DNA of 64,000 nt, taken from NCBI GenBank assembly GCA_017883205.1, contig JADGNZ010000027.1, positions 1 to 64,000 on the forward strand. Direction: 5' to 3'. Source of the DNA: Thermoanaerobaculia bacterium (GTDB lineage: Bacteria; Acidobacteriota; Thermoanaerobaculia; Gp7-AA8). A program made the translations under genes and the position numbers. Shown here in pieces: positions 8,504 to 17,733 of the stretch. The first letter of the stretch is position 1. Each line of letters opens with the position of its first letter. Under the pieces are notes generated by a model, which saw only the letters and a program-made list of their open reading frames with translations, did not search any database and was not told the origin of the DNA.

Positions 8504-8652
8504 GTCAATTGACAATTGATAATTGACAATTGACAACGAAGACTCCGCCGATTGTTGGTTGAAGGGTGTGAGCCAAAAGCCTAACGACGCCGCGACCGAA
8601 GACGTGATCGCGGCCGTCGTTGTCAATTGTCAATTATCAATTGTCAATTGCC
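8504..8652. repeat. Family C palindrome downstream of the four-helix-bundle gene
   Basis: Same design and word content as the upstream copy: ATTGACAATTGATAATTGAC at the left, TGTCAATTGTCAATTATCAA at the right, ~80 bp between. The orientation of arms is the same as in the first copy, so the gene lies between two complete palindromes. Confidence 0.88.
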
Positions 8653-8666
8653 TTTCACTTCATACG

Positions 8667-9938
8667 TCAGCCCTTTTTCACGCCACGGGTGCGGAGGGAA
8701 GGCTCGATGCGCAGCGCGCCCGTGAGTGCGGCCGTGTCGTTGCCGCTCTTCACCATCACGACCAGCGATCCGGCCGGCGTCGATGCATCGATCTGGAATG
8801 TAGCGCTGACGTAGTTGCCGGCCCACTTGAAATCGGAGATGCGATGGAAGCCGGAGCTCGGCACGTCGAACGTGGTCATCCCGCTGATGAATCCGTCGCC
8901 GCCGACGCCGAGGGTCGTCGTGCTGCCTGCGTGAAGAATTGCCGGCATGGCCTGGAGCGAGGCACTGTCGGAGCCGGGAGCCCATGCACCGATCCACTTC
9001 GGATTCAGCGTGACCACTCCGGAGCCATTCACACTGATGTTTCCGTAGATGTGGCCGCTTTCGACGCGGAGAGGGCCGCCGTCAGCGTAATGCGTCGGAA
9101 AGGATGTCACCTTTGCGCTTTGCCAGAAGCCGGCAAGATTCTGCACATTGAATGGTCCGTCGAGCGGCTCCGCGTAGATGCGGTAGGTGCCGTCGGGAAT
9201 GCCGGGAAGAGTGAAGTTGCCGGCCTTATCCGACAGTGCCGTGGCGACCGCCTGGCCCTGATCGTTCACGGCCACGACCTGCGCCGCGAAAATGCCGCCG
9301 CTGTCGCCGTAGACCCGCCCTTCGAGCGTGCCACCCGCCGCCGGTCTCGCTTTGGCGTAGGCCGAGGAGATGGCGATGCGGTCATCGCTGTCGAGAGTCA
9401 CCGCATTGGCTCCGGTTCCGACGTAGGGGTACATGATCGATGACAGTACGGCCGAATGGTCGAGCCCGAGGATGTGACCCATCTCGTGCTCGACGAGCTG
9501 CTGCACGTTGTAGCCGCCGGAGACAGCCGACGGATCGATCTGCATGTCGGATTCGATGATGCGGCCCTCGTCGTCATACCAGTTCGTCGTCAGAGCGATG
9601 AACTTCTGATCGGCGAAAAGATCGTCGGCCATGGAGACGGTGTTGTGGCCGTCCTTGCCGGCGCTGGCGCCGTCGACGGTGCCGAGCGACTGAAAGCCGA
9701 GGTTCGTGTCGGGAATGGCAGACCAATCCTTCGCTGCGCGATCAAGCATCGCTGCGACCTGCGGGACGGCCTGAACGACGCGCCGATCGATCGCATAGCG
9801 AATCGGGAAGGAGCTGTCAGGCCATGCCACCGGGATGAGAACCCCGTTGTTGTAGTACGTGAGGCGCGCTGCGCCGAACGCTGGAGCGGCAAGCGCCCCT
9901 GCGAGTACGAGGAGGAGAAGGTTCCGATGGAGGGACAT
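8667..9938 (-). CDS. Secreted matrixin-like zinc metalloprotease
   Basis: 423 residues from the ATG at 9938, which starts directly at a signal peptide (MSLHRNLLLLVLAGALAAPAF); an in-frame ATG at 9971 would add 11 residues, and neither has a strong Shine-Dalgarno. Residues ~30-200 form an M10/M57-type domain with HEMGHILGLDHS near 150 and a Met-turn candidate SSIMYP. Residues ~205-285 resemble a carboxypeptidase-regulatory beta-sandwich (GKAGNFTLPGIPDGTYRIY-like), followed by an Ig-like C-terminus. Secreted protease; substrate unknown. Confidence 0.85.
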   Translation of the reverse strand: MSLHRNLLLLVLAGALAAPAFGAARLTYYNNGVLIPVAWPDSSFPIRYAIDRRVVQAVPQVAAMLDRAAKDWSAIPDTNLGFQSLGTVDGASAGKDGHNTVSMADDLFADQKFIALTTNWYDDEGRIIESDMQIDPSAVSGGYNVQQLVEHEMGHILGLDHSAVLSSIMYPYVGTGANAVTLDSDDRIAISSAYAKARPAAGGTLEGRVYGDSGGIFAAQVVAVNDQGQAVATALSDKAGNFTLPGIPDGTYRIYAEPLDGPFNVQNLAGFWQSAKVTSFPTHYADGGPLRVESGHIYGNISVNGSGVVTLNPKWIGAWAPGSDSASLQAMPAILHAGSTTTLGVGGDGFISGMTTFDVPSSGFHRISDFKWAGNYVSATFQIDASTPAGSLVVMVKSGNDTAALTGALRIEPSLRTRGVKKG

Positions 9939-9989
9939 GGCTGAGCGGCTGAAGTGCAACGTGAGTGCCATTGTAATAACTATTTGTGC

Positions 9990-10181
9990 GGGTGTCGAGT
10001 TTCGGGGGTCGGGGGTCGGAGAAAGCGCCTCCCGAGCTACGCGATGAGCTTCGCGAGCTCGCTGTCGAGCTTGGCAATTGCGTAGTCGCCAGCTACCTCT
10101 GCGAGCCACGATTTTTGTTTCACGCGGAGACGCGGAGATCGCGGAGATCCTCTCCGCCCCCCCGAATCCCGACCCCCTCAC
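9990..10181. repeat. Mixed family B and family F palindrome
   Basis: The left part (9990-10024) is the GGGGGTCGG arm of family B; the right part (10152-10181) is its CCCGACCCCC arm. Between them is a half copy of family F (CACGCGGAGACGCGGAGATC, 10120-10160). The two families are therefore interleaved here. Confidence 0.7.
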
Positions 10182-10552
10182 AGAATCGCGATCAAATCGA
10201 TCTCGACCAATGCACCTTTTGGCAACTGCGCCACGCCTACGGTCGAGCGGGCCGGTTTCGTGTTGCCGAAGTACGACGCGTAGATCTCGTTGAGTGTGGC
10301 GAAGTTTGCGAGGTCCGTCAGGTAGACCGTGGCCTTGGCCACGCTGCTGAAGTTGGCTCCGGCGGCGGCGAGCACCGCTTTCAGGTTCTCGAATACGCGG
10401 TGTACCTGCGCGGCGAAATCGCCTTCGACGAGGTTGCCGGTTGCGGGATCGAGGGCGATCTGCCCCGACGTGTAGAGAATTTTGCCGCTTTTGATGGCCT
10501 GCGAATACGGGCCGATGGCCTTTGGTGCTGCGTCTGTTGCGATGATCTCCAT
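10178..10552 (-). CDS. ridA: RidA family enamine/imine deaminase
   Basis: 124 residues, the usual RidA length, preceded by AAGGAG. It has the family landmarks: AIGPYSQAIKSG near the start, YTSGQIALDP, and the C-terminal block PARSTVGVAQLPKGALVEID, in which the Arg (about 105) binds the substrate carboxylate and the Glu positions the water. It hydrolyses reactive 2-aminoacrylate-type enamines formed by PLP enzymes in the cytosol. Divergent from the TPR gene; no operon partner. Confidence 0.95.
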   Translation of the reverse strand: MEIIATDAAPKAIGPYSQAIKSGKILYTSGQIALDPATGNLVEGDFAAQVHRVFENLKAVLAAAGANFSSVAKATVYLTDLANFATLNEIYASYFGNTKPARSTVGVAQLPKGALVEIDLIAIL

Positions 10553-10593
10553 GGTTGCTCCTTCTCGAACGTCTTGCCGGTAGGGCGTGCCAG

Positions 10594-10599
10594 TATAAT
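10594..10599 (+). promoter_or_regulatory. Candidate -10 box of the TPR gene
   Basis: TATAAT lies 31 nt before the ATG at 10631. No good -35 is seen at 16-18 bp (TTGCCG lies at 14 bp spacing). A weak GGAG follows before the start. Confidence 0.4.
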
Positions 10600-10630
10600 C
10601 GCGGCACTTTTCACGGAGAACACACGGCGC

Positions 10631-12751
10631 ATGGCAACGTACCTCGGCAATTCATCGCTCTCTTCTGCGGTGAAGGATCGCGTTCTCTCGACATTCCAGC
10701 AAGCCGTCACCCTCTACAAACAGGGACGCATCGACGAGGTCGTGCAGGGCTGCGGTCTGATTCTGCGGATGGATCCGATGTTCGATCCGGCAAAGAAGCT
10801 GCTGGAGAAGGCGAAGAATCCGTCTGCACCGATCGACGTCGATGCCCTCATTCCTGCCGACAGCGGTTCGGAGGCTCTGCGCGAGGCGCGCGCCGCGCTC
10901 GCCGCTCGTGATTTCCAGCAGGCCAGCAATCTCACCGCCGAGCTCCTGCGCGACGACTTCACGAACGAAGAGGCGCGCGAGATCAACGATACGGCGCGCG
11001 AGAAGTTGGAAGCTGCGCCGTTCGTCGACCAATTCGTCCGCAAGGCCGAAGCGTTCGCCCGCCAGGGAAATCTGTCCGCCGCGCGCATGGAGCTGGAGAA
11101 GGCTCGTGCCCTCGACGGCGATCACCCCGATATCAAGCCGGTGCTGGACTCACTGACGCCGAGCCCGTCGAGCTCCGCCGCATCGTTCAGTTCCGGTCCC
11201 AGTCCCTCATTCGTGGTCGATGCACCAGCGCCGGCGCCGGCCGCGCGCGGCGCCGCACAAGCCGCCGACTTCGGTTTCACGTTCGAAGAAGAGAAGGCCA
11301 GCGGACCCGATCTCTCCTTCGACGCCTTCTCGTTCGACGCGCCCACCCCGGCAGCTCCTGCCGCGCCAGCCGCTCCCCCGCCGGAATCATCGCCGTTTGG
11401 AAGCGGTGGGTTCTCATTCGACACACCTTCCGCGGGAACCGGCGGGTTCGATTTCTCTACCGCAACCGTGGCATCGGGAGACGATCAGCGAAAAGTCCAG
11501 CAATACCTCGCCGACGGTGACCGCGCCGCAGCGTCCGGCGATTACCAGCAGGCCATCGATCTCTGGTCGCGCATTTTTCTCATCGACGTTACGAACGACG
11601 AAGCCTCGCAGCGGATCGAGAGCGCGAAGGCGAAGCGGCGCGATCTCGATACCAAGGTGGAGGCGCTCATCTCCGCGGGCGAGACGGCATTCGGACGTGA
11701 CAACGAGACCGCGCGCGCGAGGTTCTCGGAAGCGATTCGCCTCGATCCTTCCAACCTCACGGCACACGACTATCTGGAAAAGTTGTCCAGCAAAGTCTCC
11801 GGTCGAGCCACCAGTAGCTTCGAGACGCCGGTGGCCCCTTCGCCGTCGTCCGACCGCGGCATTTTCGACGACGAGATCGCCCTGAGCGGCTCCTACGATT
11901 CGCTCAAACCGCCGGACCCGGGCTCTGCAAAGAAGCCTGTCAAACCGAAGGCGGAGGTTTCTCAGACTCCCACAAAGCGCGGCTCATCGATGGGCGTGAT
12001 CGCCACCATCGCCGCCGTCGTGATCGCCGCCGCCCTCGGGTGGTTCGTCTGGTCGAAGTACGTGGCCAAGCCGGCCTACGATCCTTCGCTCACCGAGGCG
12101 ACGATGCATCAGGCGCAGGCACTGGCCAAACGCGGCCACTACGATGAGGCGATCGCCAAGCTCCAGGATGTGAAGCCCGCGGACCCGCAGCACGACAAGG
12201 CGCTGGAGATGATCGCCGACCTGCAGCACAAGAAAGCGCAGGCCGCGGAAATGGTCAACGGCCGTCCTGCCGCGCAGGTGTACGACGAGAGCATCGTGGC
12301 CGGCCGCGCGGCGTACGACGCGCACGACTTCGACACCGCCAAGAAGGCGTTCGACACCGCGGCGCGGATCAAACCGCTGCCACCCGACGTAAAACCGATC
12401 TACGACGCGGCATCGGAGCAGTCCGCCAGACTCGAAGGAGCGCGGGCGCTCTTTGCCGATCAGAAGTATCAGGAGACGATTGCCACTCTCAATCCGCTCC
12501 TGCAGGCCGATCCGCAGAACCAATCGATCCGCCGCATGCTCGTGGGCGCACACTTCAACCTCGGTGCGGCGGCCCTGCAGGAAGAACGCGTTCCGGACGC
12601 GATCCGCGAGTTCGATGAAGTGCTGAAGAACGACCCGAATGACTCGATGGCGAAGCGGAGTAAGGAGCTTGCCGAGCGCTATTCCGGCCAGCCAAAAGAC
12701 CTTTTGTATAAGATTTACGTAAAATACCTGCCGTTGCGAAACGTGACGTAG
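10631..12751 (+). CDS. TPR-repeat membrane protein
   Basis: 706 residues from ATG 10631 (MATYLGNSSLSSAVKDRVL); longer upstream frames would run through the antisense of ridA. N-terminal TPR-like helices (~15-170) are followed by a Pro/Ala/Ser/Phe-rich linker (~175-280), a second TPR group (~285-400), one TM helix (~452-475, VIATIAAVVIAAALGWFVW) and a third TPR group in the C-terminal ~230 residues (QAQALAKRGHYDEAIAKLQD type). A scaffold spanning the membrane is likely; partners are unknown. A small RDD membrane gene follows 50 bp downstream. Confidence 0.82.
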   Translation: MATYLGNSSLSSAVKDRVLSTFQQAVTLYKQGRIDEVVQGCGLILRMDPMFDPAKKLLEKAKNPSAPIDVDALIPADSGSEALREARAALAARDFQQASNLTAELLRDDFTNEEAREINDTAREKLEAAPFVDQFVRKAEAFARQGNLSAARMELEKARALDGDHPDIKPVLDSLTPSPSSSAASFSSGPSPSFVVDAPAPAPAARGAAQAADFGFTFEEEKASGPDLSFDAFSFDAPTPAAPAAPAAPPPESSPFGSGGFSFDTPSAGTGGFDFSTATVASGDDQRKVQQYLADGDRAAASGDYQQAIDLWSRIFLIDVTNDEASQRIESAKAKRRDLDTKVEALISAGETAFGRDNETARARFSEAIRLDPSNLTAHDYLEKLSSKVSGRATSSFETPVAPSPSSDRGIFDDEIALSGSYDSLKPPDPGSAKKPVKPKAEVSQTPTKRGSSMGVIATIAAVVIAAALGWFVWSKYVAKPAYDPSLTEATMHQAQALAKRGHYDEAIAKLQDVKPADPQHDKALEMIADLQHKKAQAAEMVNGRPAAQVYDESIVAGRAAYDAHDFDTAKKAFDTAARIKPLPPDVKPIYDAASEQSARLEGARALFADQKYQETIATLNPLLQADPQNQSIRRMLVGAHFNLGAAALQEERVPDAIREFDEVLKNDPNDSMAKRSKELAERYSGQPKDLLYKIYVKYLPLRNVT

Positions 12752-12802
12752 GCGGAATCCGGCGCGCGAGCCTGAGATCGCGCCCGCGATCGGGAGGGTG
12801 TG

Positions 12803-13132
12803 ATGCGATTCGATGAGATCGAGCTGCAGTCCGTGACCTTGGATGCCGATTCGTCCGCAACCGCACCGCCGCAGCCTTCATCAGTCTCATCGTTCTTCCG
12901 GCGCGCGGCAGCGCTGCTCATCGATCTCTCGCTCTTTGCCGCGCTGGGAATGGCCCTGTCGCCACTCTTACCGTCGTCGATGAGTGCGATCTCGATCGCG
13001 TCGCTGGCCGGCTTTCTCATCATCGTCGCGTTCTACTACTTCGCCGGGACACGAGCGCTGTGGGGCCGGACGATCGGCGGTGCGATCTTCGACGTTCGCG
13101 CGGTACGAACCCGGCGCGCGGCGCACCGATAG
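12803..13132 (+). CDS. Small RDD-family membrane protein
   Basis: 109 residues from ATG 12803; GGGAGGG at 12792-12798 supports this start over the GTG three bases earlier. Shows the RDD signature: RRAAALLIDL with Arg and Asp in TM1, a second TM (ISIASLAGFLIIVAFYYFA), and LWGRTIGGAIFDVR after it. It is shorter than typical RDD proteins, which have three TM segments. Role unknown; some relatives move ions. Probably co-transcribed with the TPR gene. Confidence 0.75.
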   Translation: MRFDEIELQSVTLDADSSATAPPQPSSVSSFFRRAAALLIDLSLFAALGMALSPLLPSSMSAISIASLAGFLIIVAFYYFAGTRALWGRTIGGAIFDVRAVRTRRAAHR

Positions 13133-13207
13133 ACTGCAAATCTCTCCTTCTCTGAACCACTCGATAAGAGGGGGAGAAACGGGTCAGCGGAGGCGGATCC
13201 GCAATCC

Positions 13208-13915
13208 CTACTGGCTGGTGTTCGGAGAGATGTGCACCGCGGCGATGCGGTTCTGCGCATCGAAGGCGACGCGAAATGCCAGAGGAGATTTGTCGCAGAC
13301 CGCGATCACATCAATGATCCGGTATGGCGGCTCGACTCGTTCGCGCACTTCGGTGATGGACTGGAGCTTCCCGAACGTGATCAGGAGCTTGTTCTTCAGA
13401 TCCGCGAGATTCGGCGGCGTCAACTGCTTGCGCATCGTGTCGTCGAAATGTTTCGTGGCCTCGTCCACGCGGCCCGCTTCGACGTTTGCGAGCAGCTCCC
13501 GCGCCATGGTCTCGAGTGCCGCATCGACCGGCGGCGGCAGAATCGGGTTGAAGTAGACCGCCCCGATCTTGTTCTCGATGTCGAACACGACGCGCACGGA
13601 GACCGGCGCCTTCTCGAATTTCGCAACCAGTTCGACGACGCGAAAGCCATCCTTGGTGAGATGGTGCACCGCTGTGACCGACTGGAACGTCCCCACTTTG
13701 GCGTTCAGATCATCCTTCACCCGCGCCAGGAGCTCCGGGGTGATCTGCGGACGCAGCGCGTCATTGAATTCCGCCGCGGCAGCAACGAAGCGGCTGGCAA
13801 TGAAGTTCGAGAGCATCGCCCGCGCCGACTGCTCCTGCACCGAAGCCAGCTTCGGCGTGGCGTTGATGGCGAAGAACGTGGACAGCAGTAGCGAGGCAAG
13901 AAGAGGCACGGGCAA
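13208..13915 (-). CDS. Secreted protein with two DUF3887-like repeats
   Basis: 235 residues. The start at 13915 is a TTG with GGAG 5 nt upstream; a GTG two codons later is an alternative. Signal peptide ~1-20. The two halves are homologous: each has a helical part (NFIASRFVAAAAEFND... / NVEAGRVDEATKHFDD...), then TPELLARVKDDL / TPPNLADLKNKL, then a strand pair ending in KIGAVYFNP / RIAAVHISP. The tandem DUF3887 arrangement is known in secreted hydrolases, but no hydrolase domain is present here. Function unknown. Confidence 0.8.
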   Translation of the reverse strand: MPVPLLASLLLSTFFAINATPKLASVQEQSARAMLSNFIASRFVAAAAEFNDALRPQITPELLARVKDDLNAKVGTFQSVTAVHHLTKDGFRVVELVAKFEKAPVSVRVVFDIENKIGAVYFNPILPPPVDAALETMARELLANVEAGRVDEATKHFDDTMRKQLTPPNLADLKNKLLITFGKLQSITEVRERVEPPYRIIDVIAVCDKSPLAFRVAFDAQNRIAAVHISPNTSQ

Positions 13916-14074
13916 TATTTCTCCGGTCGGATTGGCGTTGGTGCGGCGACAGCAGCCGCTATGGTACCAGCGCCATTCGACCAGGAGACTCTTGCTGGCC
14001 GCGTTTCAAGCCTCTTGAGGTTTGTACCCCAACCCTCCAGTCGCTCGAAGTTCGTAGAGGGCTTTTGCGTTGCC

Positions 14075-17000
14075 TCAAACCGTCGCGCCCTTGATTGCGC
14101 CGGCCTTCTCCCCAATCGCCTTCGCGAATGCCGAGATGGTTCCGAACTGAACGGCGAACGGCGCGCGCGGGTTCTCCGATTTCTCGTCATAGTTGCCACA
14201 GATCTCGTTGACGACGTGACGCCCGAGGGCGCGGTAGCTCTCGAATTGCGACTCGCTGAAGAATTGATCGGCCGTCGTCTCGTGCGGAAAGTCCGCCGAC
14301 TCGGTGGCGTAGTTGTAAACGTCTTTTGGAAAGTAGGTCTCCGAATAGAGGCCGGCCTTGAGGTAGACGAGTGTGCCGTCTTTCTCGGTCTTGTTGCCGT
14401 CGATGGCGCTGTAGCGGATTGCCGCCGTCGCTACGTAGCGCCCCTCGGGGAACGCACTGTCGGGAGTGCGCGGAAACATGAACATCTGTTTGATGTCGAT
14501 CGGTACGCCGAGGTCCGTGCGGATTTTGCGGATGGCATTGCCAAGGTCTTCGAAGGTGAACTTCGGATCGCATCCACCGTCGCTGACGACGATGTAACGG
14601 CAACGGCGCAGAACCATTTCGTAGATGCCGAGGTTCTCGAAGTGGCCGCCGTCGGAAAGGTAGACGAGGGAGGACTGGTCGTTCGACATGCCGGTCAGCT
14701 CGAGTGCGAGCGGATGAAGGTTCGATTTCGGATGCGCGAGGTCGTACGAGTTTTTTCCAGCCGTGCCGGGGTTGCCCAGCCACGAGCCCAGCCGGACGTT
14801 GAGAAGCGTGAGCAGGAACGCCATGGCCGGTGAGGAGTGATAGCCCTGATTCGGACTGGCGGCCGCGCCGGAGATGGTGACCGCCGTGCCGAGCGAAATC
14901 CCATCCGTTCCACCGTACTCGCGTGAGTTGCGATAGCCGACGTAGAAGCTGCCGGAATGTAGCGGCGAGACGGTGAAGGACTCGGCCTTGCGCTGCTGCC
15001 ACGCGAGCTTTTCGCCGGCTGTGAGGTTGAGCGCCGTGTTGATGACGTGCAGCGGCGCAGACTGCCGCGGGCGCAGCGAAGTCTTGAAGGTTTCGGTCAG
15101 AGCGCGGCGGTTCGCCCGCATTCTTGCCGCGGGCGTGTCGATCCCTTCCGGCTCGGCGAGCTTCACTTCGACGAGGATGCGGTTGAGATCCTGAATCAGC
15201 GAATTGGTCAGAGCGGCATCCACGATGTGTTTGTCCTCGATCCAGTTCCTTGTCTGGTTGTCGAGCGCGTTCCAGATCTCCTGCTCGACACCGGCCTTCA
15301 CGGCGTTCTTCTGAAGCTGGACCACGAAGGCCGCGGGGTTACTGAAGCTGGTCGGCCAGATCAGGTCCGGATGCAGCTCGTACATCTGCAGGTTGTCGTG
15401 CGGATCGAAGCCGGTAAAGGCATCGGGCTCGCGGTGGTAACGCGATGCGCCGAGGTACGCGCGAATGATCCGGTTGCGATACAAGGCGTGCATCGAGAAA
15501 CGGTTCACGCCGATCAGGAACGAGAGCCCGAAGGCAACGAGCGCGACGCCGGCGATGCATCCGAGGATCGTCCAGTCAGTGCCGTGGACGTTCTTGAGGT
15601 GCTCGATGCCGTTGACCGTTGCGATCGAGAGGTACGGCGTCTTCTCGGTCTCGTACTTCGTCTCGAGCTTCGATCCGGTGGCCGTGGTGGCGGTCTGCGA
15701 ATAGGTCGCGGTCGACTGGAACTGCTCCGACCACTCCTTGATCACCGGCACCTTGTCGCCGCGAATGAGCTGGATCAGCGCAGTGGTGCCGAGCGAGATC
15801 GCCGCGAGAAGCACGACGACGAAAAGCGGCACAGCAAGCGCGGAAATGATGCCGCTCGCAGCCGCGGTCTTGCTGCCTTTTTCCTTTCCTTTTTCTTTGT
15901 CACTGGCGGGCGTCTTCGCGCTGAAGCCGGCCAGCCCGGCGATCAGACCCGAAACTCCGCCGATCGAGCTGAGGATCACCGGCGCGCGATACAGGAACAC
16001 GGGACCGAAGACCGAAATGGCGCTGCCGGCGGCGAGGAAGAACGCGCTCATCAGGAGGAACGCTCCCGCGCGGCCCCACCACTCGCGGTCGTAGTCTTCG
16101 TTGAACTTGCTGGAGATGCCGACGAAGACCGTGGCCTGCATGAAGAAGACGAGAAGAACCAGCGGCACGCTGAAGCAGACGTACAACTCCGAGACCGGCA
16201 CGCTCGAGAGCCAACCGCGCAGGAACGGTGGCAGCGGCGTCAGGTCCGGCACCTCGGCGAGCGGCTGATCGAACACTTTATGAGCGAGCAGATAGAGCAG
16301 CCCAGCCGCAGTCGCGACTCCGAGCGTTGCGCCAGCGAGCTCCGTCGCCGGCTTCTTCCAAGGGCTGTGTCGCCGCAAACGTTCATGCCGGTCGACGGCC
16401 GTCGTGCGCGAATAGCGGATGTAATAGATCCCGCTGGGCAACAGGGTCATGGCGCCGATCGCCCACAACGCCCACGGCCAGTCAGCCCTGATCTTTTCCC
16501 ACGGTTCGCCTGCGGCCTGCGCCCAATAAAGACTCATCGCGGTGGCCGCGACGACGAGAGCAACGATGCAGACGAGGAAACCGCCGTTCGTCGATATCCA
16601 GCGAAAGAACTTCGCACCGGCGAAGCGGCCATGCACCGTAGGACGTGTCATGCCGAGGAACCCGAATCCAATCGCGAGTGCGGCGACCATGACGGTGAGC
16701 AGAGTCGGCTGCCGGTACGAAACATCGTGCCGCAGCAGCAGCGAGAAGAGCCGCGGAATCGCCAGCGCGGCGGCGAGCAGCGGCACGAGCACGAGCAGAT
16801 TCAGCGTCAGATTCCGGATGTACAGCGCCGCCATCGTCCACGTGTCGCCCGAGGTCAGTCCGAGCTGCGGGCTCAGGTAGTTGCTGTACTCGCGCAGATG
16901 GCGGACCGGTTTCGGCTCGGGATCGGTCTTCGTCAGAGGGAGATCGCGTTTGACAATCGTGTCCCTCTCACCATCGGTTGTCTTCGGCTCTTCCTTGGGC

Positions 17001-17659
17001 CAGATGCCGGCTACCGCGGTGTCGGCGCGCACGAGGTCCGATTGCACGCCGCTGATGCCTGACGTATGCCGGCGCGCCCAGGAGGAGAGCCAGCTCCCGA
17101 TGTAGCCTCCGCCGGAAACGGTGGAGAGGTAGTCGAACTTGTCGAGGATGCCGGCGCCCGCAAGACCCTGCAGAACGCCGAGCGCAAACGTCGCGCTGCG
17201 GATACCGCCGCCGGAGATGCTGAGCGCGGTCCGCGCATTCTGATCCTCGCGATCGTGGAGCTTGGCGTAGAGATGTGCCAGGCGAACGTCGCGCAGTTGG
17301 CGAACAGCGCCGGTGAATGCGGCATCGATGATGCGGCGATTGATCTCCTGCTTACGATCGCCGGTCACGCCGCGCGTGTAGTCGTCGTAGCCGGCGATCA
17401 TCGACTTGCCGGAGTCGGTCAGCGCGCGCGAGTTGCACAGCTTCTCCATCGGTCCGTTGACGACGAGATCATTGAGCGCCGCGACGACGCCGTTCACCGG
17501 CTCGATCTTGCAGTCCTGGAGGACGGCTCTCGCCCACCCTTCGTCGAGCAGATCCTCATCGCGGTATCGGGCACCGGTTTGGGGCCGGTCGATCGACCCG
17601 TACATCGATGCGTACTCTTCTTCGAGCACTTCGTGCACTTCGAGGGGAAGCGTGGGCAT
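14075..17659 (-). CDS. Very large patatin-like phospholipase with central multi-TM region
   Basis: 1194 residues, with GAGGAGG just before the ATG. Residues ~140-205 carry the oxyanion loop SISGGGIRSATFALGVLQGL and the nucleophile motif STVSGGGYIGSW (a T-V-S-G-G form of GxSxG). Residues ~275-720 contain roughly eight to ten TM helices. The catalytic Asp is in YLSDGGHFENLG (~1001), so the patatin fold is interrupted by the membrane region. Probably an integral-membrane lipid acyl hydrolase; substrate unknown. Usual patatins are 300-400 residues, so the insertion is notable. Single gene. Confidence 0.85.
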   Translation of the reverse strand: MPTLPLEVHEVLEEEYASMYGSIDRPQTGARYRDEDLLDEGWARAVLQDCKIEPVNGVVAALNDLVVNGPMEKLCNSRALTDSGKSMIAGYDDYTRGVTGDRKQEINRRIIDAAFTGAVRQLRDVRLAHLYAKLHDREDQNARTALSISGGGIRSATFALGVLQGLAGAGILDKFDYLSTVSGGGYIGSWLSSWARRHTSGISGVQSDLVRADTAVAGIWPKEEPKTTDGERDTIVKRDLPLTKTDPEPKPVRHLREYSNYLSPQLGLTSGDTWTMAALYIRNLTLNLLVLVPLLAAALAIPRLFSLLLRHDVSYRQPTLLTVMVAALAIGFGFLGMTRPTVHGRFAGAKFFRWISTNGGFLVCIVALVVAATAMSLYWAQAAGEPWEKIRADWPWALWAIGAMTLLPSGIYYIRYSRTTAVDRHERLRRHSPWKKPATELAGATLGVATAAGLLYLLAHKVFDQPLAEVPDLTPLPPFLRGWLSSVPVSELYVCFSVPLVLLVFFMQATVFVGISSKFNEDYDREWWGRAGAFLLMSAFFLAAGSAISVFGPVFLYRAPVILSSIGGVSGLIAGLAGFSAKTPASDKEKGKEKGSKTAAASGIISALAVPLFVVVLLAAISLGTTALIQLIRGDKVPVIKEWSEQFQSTATYSQTATTATGSKLETKYETEKTPYLSIATVNGIEHLKNVHGTDWTILGCIAGVALVAFGLSFLIGVNRFSMHALYRNRIIRAYLGASRYHREPDAFTGFDPHDNLQMYELHPDLIWPTSFSNPAAFVVQLQKNAVKAGVEQEIWNALDNQTRNWIEDKHIVDAALTNSLIQDLNRILVEVKLAEPEGIDTPAARMRANRRALTETFKTSLRPRQSAPLHVINTALNLTAGEKLAWQQRKAESFTVSPLHSGSFYVGYRNSREYGGTDGISLGTAVTISGAAASPNQGYHSSPAMAFLLTLLNVRLGSWLGNPGTAGKNSYDLAHPKSNLHPLALELTGMSNDQSSLVYLSDGGHFENLGIYEMVLRRCRYIVVSDGGCDPKFTFEDLGNAIRKIRTDLGVPIDIKQMFMFPRTPDSAFPEGRYVATAAIRYSAIDGNKTEKDGTLVYLKAGLYSETYFPKDVYNYATESADFPHETTADQFFSESQFESYRALGRHVVNEICGNYDEKSENPRAPFAVQFGTISAFAKAIGEKAGAIKGATV

Positions 17660-17733
17660 GGATCCTCCTCAAGACTCGCGATGAAAGATCTGGGTAGCTG
17701 CAATTATAGACGGAATGGTGCGGAAAAGTTCCG

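Noticed and set aside
15047-17062. Long plus-strand frame (671 codons) across the patatin-like gene
   Set aside because: Antisense shadow: the minus strand has continuous domain and TM structure, while this frame is an Arg/Glu/Asp-rich mirror without motifs.
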